From an uncultured Lachnospiraceae bacterium (GTDB taxonomy: Bacteria > Bacillota > Clostridia > Lachnospirales > Lachnospiraceae), in contig CAJULP010000065.1 of the NCBI GenBank assembly GCA_910587295.1, positions 62,001-126,000 of the forward strand: a stretch of DNA of 64,000 nt, written 5' to 3'. Each line of letters starts with the position of its first letter. Within the stretch, counting starts at the first letter, position 1. A program made the position numbers and the translations under genes. The notes under the pieces were generated by a model that ran no database searches, was not told where the DNA came from, and was given only the letters and a program-made list of their open reading frames with translations. Shown here in pieces: positions 57,777 through 64,000 of this stretch.

Positions 57777-59416
57777 GAAATATCCTTGACTTCATTCACC
57801 CCGTAGCCTTCTGCGTATTGAAACGTCACCTGATCGCCAACCTGATATTTTATGATTGTAACAAGAGAAGCATCTGTCATATCCACATCAAAAATATCAT
57901 CCTGCCCGACAAGACAGATATAATAGTGGCTGTTGCCCCCAAGCACCACCGGGGAAATACTCTCAATCTTCCCGCTGACGCTCTTATTGCTTTCCGCCGC
58001 CGCACTGACGATCCCGTTCGTATTTAATAGTTCCATGTAGTTTTTCTCACATTCCTGCACAGTATCACCGATAGCCACCCACTGATATTTCTGGACATTG
58101 ACCATGGCATACTTTTTCACCAGTCCCGCACCGTCCTTAAGGGCCATGAAATACGTAGGCTCGTCTGCAATATTTAATAAAAGCGGAAAGGTGGAACGAT
58201 ATCCCAAGTTCTGCACCTGCCCTTCGGCCGACGACATGGCGGAATCCTCAATAGCTCCTTCCACTTTGTAATACCGGGTCTCCATGGTACGCTGGTTCAT
58301 CAGCACAAAACCCACATTGGATTGGTCGCCGCTGACACTGGTAACGCCTGTATATACCCATACGTCGTCCTCCAATGCAATATAGTTATAACCGTGGGTA
58401 GACTGCAGGCAGTCTCTCTGCCCCAGCAGAGAATTCCAATATCCATGCTTCAAAAGTCCTGAATAATCATACAGATTGACCAGAAGATCTGCGGAATAAA
58501 CCTTATCGATCCACTGGGGCACATCCTCCACCGCATAATCCACACATTCCCCGGTCTGGGCGTTACATAATACCACCCTCCCTATGGTCTGTCCGCCAAA
58601 TAAGCCAATGTTAAACTTTTTTACAGGGCATACCCAGTAGGGCGTTCCTTCTTCATCAATCTCAAAAAATATCTGGTCGTCAAAAATATAAGTGGGATAA
58701 TGGAACCGCAGATGCCTGTAAATATTCCTGTTAAAGTATTCCCCTTTGGAATATCTGATCTCTTCCGTAAGCTTCACGCATTCGGTGTTTTGTGTGGTCA
58801 TATCGATCAGGATATATGCAGGGATGCCGCCTCTTTGGTTAGTCAGCCATTTGATTGGGCTTGCATAAGTAAGGGGCGTTACCCTGACCGGCTTCCCCTG
58901 GTAATTGATCTGGCTGTAATCCCCTGACACCTCAAACTGGGATACCATATCCACCATGCTCCCCATCTTCCGGTTCCCCAGCAAAGATGCCGAGTCCTTG
59001 TCCAAAAGTGGGATCGTCTTATAATCCACTTCTTTGATATCATCCGTAAAAGCTCTTTCCTGTATGGTCAAAAGCTTTTGGTACTTCGACGCATTAAAAA
59101 ACGGGGAAGACAGAAGCGAACCTGCCACGTAAACCACCCCTAATACAAGGATCAGACCGCCAAGCAGCTTTACCGGAAGCCCCATTTCCTTTAACCGGAA
59201 CTTGTACACAGCTCCCTCCACTGCATCCTGTCCGCTCTTTTTGAACTGCCGCCCCACTAAAAGCGCCAAAAGCAATACAAGCAAAAGCATCATAGCCGCC
59301 CATGTTCCCGACGAATGGATATTGATTGCCGGTATCGTCACATAATAGTAAACCGCCAGTGCTGCCAGCCCCAAAACCACGAAAACAAGGACCTGCACAA
59401 ATTTTTTCTTTTTCAA
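57773..59416 (-). CDS. Uncharacterised membrane protein with large outer domain
   Basis: 547 residues, unrecognised. Three N-terminal membrane spans (~8-28 VLVFVVLGLAALAVYYYVTI, ~36-55 AAMMLLLVLLLALLVG, ~82-103 LLGGLILVLGVVYVAGSLL), then about 440 residues rich in beta strands and aromatics (for example GYNYIALEDDVWVYTGV, PTYFMALKDGAGLVKKYAMVN), probably outside the cell. The start is taken as TTG at 59416, because GGAGG lies 7 bases upstream and the promoter's -10 (59451-59456) would put the transcript start near 59444, making the ATG at 59479 impossible; ATG at 59431 is a weaker option. It ends 72 bases before leuS starts, with no shared function evident. Confidence 0.75.
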   Translation of the reverse strand: MKKKKFVQVLVFVVLGLAALAVYYYVTIPAINIHSSGTWAAMMLLLVLLLALLVGRQFKKSGQDAVEGAVYKFRLKEMGLPVKLLGGLILVLGVVYVAGSLLSSPFFNASKYQKLLTIQERAFTDDIKEVDYKTIPLLDKDSASLLGNRKMGSMVDMVSQFEVSGDYSQINYQGKPVRVTPLTYASPIKWLTNQRGGIPAYILIDMTTQNTECVKLTEEIRYSKGEYFNRNIYRHLRFHYPTYIFDDQIFFEIDEEGTPYWVCPVKKFNIGLFGGQTIGRVVLCNAQTGECVDYAVEDVPQWIDKVYSADLLVNLYDYSGLLKHGYWNSLLGQRDCLQSTHGYNYIALEDDVWVYTGVTSVSGDQSNVGFVLMNQRTMETRYYKVEGAIEDSAMSSAEGQVQNLGYRSTFPLLLNIADEPTYFMALKDGAGLVKKYAMVNVQKYQWVAIGDTVQECEKNYMELLNTNGIVSAAAESNKSVSGKIESISPVVLGGNSHYYICLVGQDDIFDVDMTDASLVTIIKYQVGDQVTFQYAEGYGVNEVKDIS

Positions 59417-59450
59417 ATCTTTTACCTCCATTATGTTACTGCCAATTGTC

Positions 59451-59479
59451 ATTATACCTTTTTCTTCCGAAAAATACAA
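59451..59479 (-). promoter_or_regulatory. Sigma-A promoter of the membrane-protein gene
   Basis: Minus strand TTGTAT (59474-59479), 17-nt spacer, TATAAT (59451-59456). The -35 coincides with the T-run of the preceding terminator. Confidence 0.65.
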
Positions 59480-59512
59480 CAGGATGCCATATCCCCCAAT
59501 ACAGCATCCTGT
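59470..59512 (-). terminator. Terminator after the EF-G-like gene
   Basis: Minus strand ACAGGATGC / GCATCCTGT (59504-59512 with 59479-59487), 16-base loop, followed by TGTATTTTT. Confidence 0.8.
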
Positions 59513-59565
59513 CTTATATCGTCTTACCCCATTACCCTTTTCTAAAAAGAAATCACTGATACTTC

Positions 59566-61656
59566 TTATTCGTCCGCGCCGTCATTAAGCTTTGCCGCCC
59601 TCGCCGCAACTTCCTTTTCCTGTACATCCGACGGAGCCTGCTCATAGCGCGCAAACTTATATTCGTATTCCCCGCGTCCGCCTGTCATGGAACGCAGATC
59701 CGTGCAGTATCCAAATAATCCCATCATCGGCACGTCAGCTTCGATGACCTGCTTGCCGCCGGGTGCGGGATTCATGCCAAGCACCCTTCCCCTTCTCTTA
59801 TTCAGGTCACCCATTACGTCGCCTGTATAAGAATCCGGAACCGTAACCTTAACGGAAACGATTGGCTCAAGAAGTACCGGGCCTGCCTCCATGAAGCCCT
59901 TCTTAAACGCCTGGATCGCCGCTGTCTTAAATGCCATTTCCGATGAATCCACCGGATGATAAGACCCGTCGTATAAAACCGCTTTCACGCCCACTACCGG
60001 GTAAGCCGCCATAGGTCCTTTCAAAACAGATTCCTGGATTCCCTTTTCCACAGCGGGGAAATAATTCTTTGGAACCGCACCGCCTACCACGATCTGCTCA
60101 AATACATAAGGCTCTTCCAGGTTCCCTGAAGGCTCGAATTTCATCTTCACATGGCCGTACTGCCCATGGCCGCCTGACTGTTTTTTGTACTTGGAATCCA
60201 CGTCTGAAGTCTTCCTTATGGTCTCACGGAAAGCCACCTTAGGCTGGGTCAGTTCTATTTCAACCTTATATTCATTCAGCAGCTTGCTGGCGATCACATC
60301 CAAATGCAGATCGCCCATCCCGTAAAGGAGCATCTGCCTGTTTTCGGAATCGTTCACATATTTCATAGTAAGGTCTTCATGGGATATCTTCTGGAGCGCC
60401 TGTGAAATCTTGTCAACATCGCCCTTATTTTTAGGATTATATCTCATGTATGTATAAGGAACCGGCATCTCCCATTTTCCAAACTTAACGGTGGTCGCCT
60501 TGGTGGAAAGGCTGTTGCCCGTCCTTGCGGCCGTAAGTTTTGCAAGTGCGCCGATATCACCGGCATGAAGCTCCTTTACCTCGATCGGCTTATTTCCCTG
60601 CATCACATAAATCTTACCGATTTTTTCTTCAATGTCTTTATCTACGTTGTAGATCAGGTCGTCTGTCTTAAGGACACCGGAATTTACCTTGATCAGGGAA
60701 TATTTCCCGATAAAAGGATCCACGATAGTCTTCCAGATATAAGCGGATTTCGCTTTGGAGAAATCATAATCCGCATGGAAGATCTCATTGGTCTTCATAT
60801 TGATCCCAGCAACCTCACGGTTTTCAGGACTGGGGAAGTACTTGATGATATCATCTAACAGGGTATACATCCCCTGGCATAACACGTTAGAACCCATGGT
60901 CATCGGCACAATGCTCCCGTCGCAGACATTGGTCCGAAGAGCCGCCCTGATCTCAGCTTCCGAGAAAGTCTCTCCGCCAAAATAACGCTCCATCATCTCT
61001 TCACTGGTCTCGGCAACCGCTTCCATCAATGTGTCACGGCAGATCTGCAGATTGGCCTTATTATATTCCGGAACCTCGCACTCTACAACGTCTTTCCCCT
61101 GCCATCTGTTACCGGTTTCGGTGATCACATTTACATACCCCACAAATTTTTCGTTCTCACGAATCGGCAGGTGGAACGGAGCCATCTTCTTTCCGAACAT
61201 TTCCGTCATATCTTCCACTACCTGGCGGAAGGAAGCGTTATCCACGTCCATATTGCTGACATAAATCATCCTGGGCAGTTTATATTTTTCACATAATTCC
61301 CATGCCTTCTGAGCGCCCACTTCAACGCCGGACTTACCGTTTACCACGATGATCGCCGCACCGGCAGCGCTGATCGCTTCTTCCACCTCACCGGCAAAAT
61401 CAAAGAAACCGGGAGTATCTAAAATATTTACTTTATAACCTTCCCACTCAATGGGGATAACAGACGTACTGATTGATATTTTTCTCTTTTGTTCTTCTTT
61501 GCCAAAATCACTGACTGTATTTCCATCATCGACCTTACCCATCCTCGATGTTATGCCCGATAAATATGCCATTGCTTCTGCCAGACTGGTCTTCCCACAC
61601 CCGCCATGCCCAAGCAAAGCAACGTTCCTGATTTTGTCAGTTGTGTAAATATTCAT
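59566..61656 (-). CDS. Elongation factor G-like protein (EF-G2 type paralogue)
   Basis: 696-residue translational GTPase. P-loop LLGHGGCGKTSLAEAM in place of the canonical AHIDAGKTT of EF-G, then DTPGFFDF (G3) and VSNMDVDNA (G4, variant of NKxD). Domains III-V follow (GMGDLHLDVIASKLL, GGHGQYGHVKMKFEP, GLFGYCTDLRSMTGGRG). The P-loop and G4 differences mark the EF-G2/EF-G-like group, which binds ribosomes but is not the essential translocase. Start at 61656 by GGAGG. It is a monocistronic gene; the true fusA is not in the window. Confidence 0.9.
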   Translation of the reverse strand: MNIYTTDKIRNVALLGHGGCGKTSLAEAMAYLSGITSRMGKVDDGNTVSDFGKEEQKRKISISTSVIPIEWEGYKVNILDTPGFFDFAGEVEEAISAAGAAIIVVNGKSGVEVGAQKAWELCEKYKLPRMIYVSNMDVDNASFRQVVEDMTEMFGKKMAPFHLPIRENEKFVGYVNVITETGNRWQGKDVVECEVPEYNKANLQICRDTLMEAVAETSEEMMERYFGGETFSEAEIRAALRTNVCDGSIVPMTMGSNVLCQGMYTLLDDIIKYFPSPENREVAGINMKTNEIFHADYDFSKAKSAYIWKTIVDPFIGKYSLIKVNSGVLKTDDLIYNVDKDIEEKIGKIYVMQGNKPIEVKELHAGDIGALAKLTAARTGNSLSTKATTVKFGKWEMPVPYTYMRYNPKNKGDVDKISQALQKISHEDLTMKYVNDSENRQMLLYGMGDLHLDVIASKLLNEYKVEIELTQPKVAFRETIRKTSDVDSKYKKQSGGHGQYGHVKMKFEPSGNLEEPYVFEQIVVGGAVPKNYFPAVEKGIQESVLKGPMAAYPVVGVKAVLYDGSYHPVDSSEMAFKTAAIQAFKKGFMEAGPVLLEPIVSVKVTVPDSYTGDVMGDLNKRRGRVLGMNPAPGGKQVIEADVPMMGLFGYCTDLRSMTGGRGEYEYKFARYEQAPSDVQEKEVAARAAKLNDGADE

Positions 61657-61744
61657 ATAGCTTCCTCCATTTTCAAGCATTTTTGGGCATTGCGCCACAT
61701 CTATTTCAAGGCAATTTTGCGGCTCTCAAAAAACCCATGTGTAT

Positions 61745-61773
61745 ATTTTACTAAATTCCCGACAAATATACAA
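61745..61773 (-). promoter_or_regulatory. Sigma-A promoter of the EF-G-like gene
   Basis: Minus strand TTGTAT (61768-61773), 17-nt spacer, TAAAAT (61745-61750). Confidence 0.6.
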
Positions 61774-61818
61774 GTGAAATCGTACATTTTAGCATAATAC
61801 TTGTAACAATTGCCTCTA

Positions 61819-61847
61819 TTGACTTTCGCACTTTAAAGTGCTATATT
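61819..61847 (+). promoter_or_regulatory. Sigma-A promoter of aroF-tyrA
   Basis: TTGACT, 17-nt spacer, TATATT. The spacer contains the palindrome described separately. Confidence 0.7.
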
Positions 61848-61861
61848 AAATTACAGTGTAA
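61828..61861. promoter_or_regulatory. Two palindromes in the aroF promoter, candidate operators
   Basis: GCACTTTAAAGTGC (61828-61841), a perfect 14-bp palindrome, fills the spacer between -35 and -10. A second perfect dyad TTACA-G-TGTAA (61851-61861) lies just after the -10. Positions are ideal for repression; the protein is unknown. Confidence 0.55.
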
Positions 61862-61887
61862 AATTATAGCAAAAGGAGTACAAACCT

Positions 61888-62901
61888 ATGATTATCGTCA
61901 TGAAACCAAAGGCATCACAGCAAAGCATCCATGCCGTCACAAATTATATAGAAAACAGCGGACTTCAGGTCCATCTTTCCCAAGGGGAAGAAGTGACCAT
62001 CATCGGGATCGTGGGTGACAAGACCCGCATTTCCACTGAAAACCTGATCATCTTTAAAGATGTGGACCGGATCGTTCCTGTCACGGAAAGCTACAAGCTT
62101 TCCAACCGGAAATTCCACCCCGACGCAACCGTCGTCAAAGTAGGCAATACTACCATCGGGCCCGGAAACCTGACTATCATGGCAGGTCCCTGTGCGGTGG
62201 AGACCAAAGAGCAGCTATTAGAGATTGCAAAGGCGGTCAAAGCATCCGGCGCAACCATCTTACGGGGCGGCGCCTACAAACCCCGTACCTCACCCTACTC
62301 TTTTCAGGGCCTTGAGGAAGAAGGGCTCCGCTATATGCAGGAGGCTAAGGCTCAGACAGGACTTTCCACCATCTGTGAGGTAGTAAGCCTTGAGGCCATT
62401 GAAGCTGCCGTAAAATATGTAGATATGATCCAGATCGGTGCCCGGAATATGCAGAATTTCATCTTATTAAAAGAAGCCGGCCAGTCCGGCCTTCCCGTTT
62501 TATTAAAAAGAGGACTTTGCGCTACCATTGACGAATGGCTGAACGCCGCCGAGTATATCATTGCAGAAGGCAACCCCAACGTGGTTCTGTGCGAGCGCGG
62601 AATCCGGACCTTTGAAACCGCCACCCGCAACACCCTGGATTTAAGCGCCGTTCCGGTACTGCGCAATAAGACCCACCTGCCGGTGATCGTTGACCCATCC
62701 CATTCCACCGGATCTTACAAATATGTGGCCCCCATGGCAAAGGCCGCGGTTGCCTGCGATGCGGACGGACTCATGATCGAAGTCCATAATAACCCTGCCT
62801 GCGCTCTTTCCGACGGTCCTCAGTCACTGACCTTTGAAAAGTTTGAAAAACTGACAGCGGAGCTACGCCCTTTCTGCGGCCTTTTAGGCAGGAATTTTTA
62901 G
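61888..62901 (+). CDS. aroF: 3-deoxy-7-phosphoheptulonate synthase (DAHP synthase, type I-beta)
   Basis: First enzyme of the shikimate pathway, joining phosphoenolpyruvate and erythrose-4-phosphate. 337 residues. The first ~70 form the ferredoxin-like regulatory domain of the I-beta class (IIVMKPKASQQSIHAVTNYI); the barrel has MAGPCAVET, RGGAYKPRTSPYSFQG, IQIGARNMQNF, LKRG and VDPSHSTGSY. Ribosome-binding site AAAGGAG, followed 19 bases downstream by tyrA, so it starts an aromatic operon. The promoter contains palindromes that suggest repression. Confidence 0.96.
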   Translation: MIIVMKPKASQQSIHAVTNYIENSGLQVHLSQGEEVTIIGIVGDKTRISTENLIIFKDVDRIVPVTESYKLSNRKFHPDATVVKVGNTTIGPGNLTIMAGPCAVETKEQLLEIAKAVKASGATILRGGAYKPRTSPYSFQGLEEEGLRYMQEAKAQTGLSTICEVVSLEAIEAAVKYVDMIQIGARNMQNFILLKEAGQSGLPVLLKRGLCATIDEWLNAAEYIIAEGNPNVVLCERGIRTFETATRNTLDLSAVPVLRNKTHLPVIVDPSHSTGSYKYVAPMAKAAVACDADGLMIEVHNNPACALSDGPQSLTFEKFEKLTAELRPFCGLLGRNF

Positions 62902-62920
62902 GAAACGAAGGAGAGTTATC

Positions 62921-64000
62921 ATGAAGAAAAACTTTGTCTGCGGATTTGTAGGGCTGGGACTGATCGGCGGTTCCATCGCAAGAGCAATGCGGAAGTTCTA
63001 CCCGGCCTGCCGCCTGCTTGCATACGATACCAATAAAGACGGGCTTGACGCCGCCGTTAAGGACGGCGTTATCAACGAGCCCCTGTCCAAAATAGACGCC
63101 GCATTTGCTGGCTGTGACTATATCTTTTTGTGTGCGCCGGTTTCGGAAAATGACCGCAGTCTCCCATTGCTCCAAACTTGTATTTCCCCAGACTGCCTGC
63201 TTACCGATGTGGGAAGCGTAAAATCCGATATCCACGAAAACATCAAAAAAGCAGGCCTTAGCCGTCAGTTCATCGGCGGCCACCCCATGGCGGGAAGTGA
63301 GCGCACCGGCTACATAAACTCTAAAGCACTGCTTTTGGAGAACGCATATTATATTCTGACCCCCGGCGAGGAGATTTCCCCGGATGTGGTCCTTGATTTT
63401 AAAGAGCTGATTGCCTCCTTAGGCGCAATCCCCTTAGTCCTTACCTGCGCTGCCCACGACTATGTCACAGCAGCCATAAGCCATCTGCCACATGTCATTG
63501 CCGCCTCCTTAGTCAACCTGATAAAGGAATCAGACCAGGAGGGTGGGCTTATGAAAACGATCGCAGCAGGCGGCTTTAAGGACATCACCCGGATCGCCTC
63601 CTCTTCTCCTGCCATGTGGCAGCAGATCTGCCTTACCAACAAAGACCATATCCTTACCCTCCTTGATTCTTACACATCGATCATGGAACAGATCAGAAAC
63701 AAGATCCAATCCTCCGACAAGGAAGGGCTGTACCGCTTTTTTGATCAGGCAAGAACTTACCGCGATTCTTTCCCGGACGCTTCCGGCGGCCCCATCAAAA
63801 GGACCTACTCCGTCCACATTGAAATTGCCGACGAACCCGGCGCCCTGGCTGCGATTGCCACCATACTTGCCCTAAACCAGATCAGCATCAAGAACATCGG
63901 CATCACCCATAACCGGGAACAGCAAGACGGTGTCCTGCGGGTGGAATTTTATCAGGAGGAAAGCATTGCAAAAGCCTCACAGATCCTTACCGCAAAGGGC
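62921..64000 (+). CDS. tyrA: Prephenate dehydrogenase (partial at right edge)
   Basis: NAD-dependent oxidative decarboxylation of prephenate to 4-hydroxyphenylpyruvate for tyrosine. The frame is open from the ATG at 62921 to the last base (360 codons), so only the C-terminus is cut. Rossmann motif GFVGLGLIGGSIARAM, then IGGHPMAGSERTGY (catalytic His), AAISHLPHVIAASL, and a C-terminal ACT domain starting at ~residue 295 (SVHIEIADEPGALAAIATIL), a probable tyrosine-sensing site. AAGGAGAG precedes the start. Second gene of the aroF operon; further aromatic genes are likely downstream. Confidence 0.95.
   Translation, partial: MKKNFVCGFVGLGLIGGSIARAMRKFYPACRLLAYDTNKDGLDAAVKDGVINEPLSKIDAAFAGCDYIFLCAPVSENDRSLPLLQTCISPDCLLTDVGSVKSDIHENIKKAGLSRQFIGGHPMAGSERTGYINSKALLLENAYYILTPGEEISPDVVLDFKELIASLGAIPLVLTCAAHDYVTAAISHLPHVIAASLVNLIKESDQEGGLMKTIAAGGFKDITRIASSSPAMWQQICLTNKDHILTLLDSYTSIMEQIRNKIQSSDKEGLYRFFDQARTYRDSFPDASGGPIKRTYSVHIEIADEPGALAAIATILALNQISIKNIGITHNREQQDGVLRVEFYQEESIAKASQILTAKG

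Noticed and set aside
1..64000. CRISPR arrays, tRNA or rRNA genes, insertion sequences, prophage
   Set aside because: Looked for repeated spacers, cloverleaf-type CCA ends, transposase motifs and phage genes; none seen.

Overview
The window is from a low-to-mid GC, spore-forming member of the Clostridia, most likely Lachnospiraceae (Clostridium cluster XIVa). The basis is spoIVA and a GerA/SpoVAF-type germination protein, the gene orders ylxM-ffh-rpsP-khpA-rimM-trmD-rplS, rbgA-rnhB-ylqG-ylqH-yraN and der-plsY-gpsA-...-spoIVA, a class III (anaerobic) ribonucleotide reductase, a Lachnospiraceae-style PRPP synthetase and an ECF sigma factor with a DUF4179 partner. I see no rRNA, tRNA, CRISPR array, insertion sequence or prophage, and no gene-free stretch longer than about 300 bases. 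It reads as chromosomal core with small accessory insertions. The genus is inference only.

Layout. 1-2.2 kb: a lipid-type operon (alpha/beta hydrolase, SCP2 protein) divergent from its probable TetR repressor, with two matching operators. 2.3-6.2 kb: a soluble zinc-sensing chemoreceptor, DegV and a solitary GerA-family germination protein behind a sigma-G-type promoter. 6.2-9.5 kb: nrdD-nrdG-dut, a dNTP operon with an operator over its -10. 9.5-16.5 kb: a leftward nucleoside-salvage and miscellaneous operon (punA, MTA/SAH deaminase, membrane MutS-like ATPase, 51-residue membrane protein, HAD phosphatase, WYL regulator, aminotransferase). 16.5-19 kb: asnA and a frameshifted DUF4143 ATPase. 19-31.4 kb: a long leftward operon DUF512 radical SAM-der-plsY-gpsA-moxR-coxE-like-tyrS-GH74-YgjP, followed by spoIVA on its own sigma-E-type promoter. 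31.5-36.2 kb: prs, then a large VanS-like kinase and its regulator. 36.3-46.7 kb: the translation and secretion supercluster. 46.7-54 kb: accessory genes (DUF1703 ATPase, AraC plus secreted repeat protein, ECF sigma plus DUF4179, GH25 lysozyme). 54.1-55.3 kb: a rightward cysteine-rich protein and two unrecognised proteins behind mother-cell-like promoters. 55.3-61.7 kb: leuS, a large membrane protein and an EF-G paralogue. 61.8-64 kb: aroF and tyrA opening an aromatic amino acid operon that leaves the window.

Many open reading frames have in-frame upstream extensions lacking a ribosome-binding site. I moved starts inward where a Shine-Dalgarno sequence, promoter or operon overlap decided it. 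The most interesting unexplained unit is 54.1-55.3 kb. Its 14-cysteine, two-repeat protein has a perfect sigma-K -10 match upstream, and its two neighbours sit behind a sigma-E-like promoter, suggesting an undescribed spore-envelope module. Also notable are the unusually good match of the 6.1-kb promoter to the sigma-G consensus, an 18-bp inverted repeat spanning the spoIVA promoter, a GH74 enzyme without a signal peptide translationally coupled to tyrS, and palindromes inside the aroF promoter.
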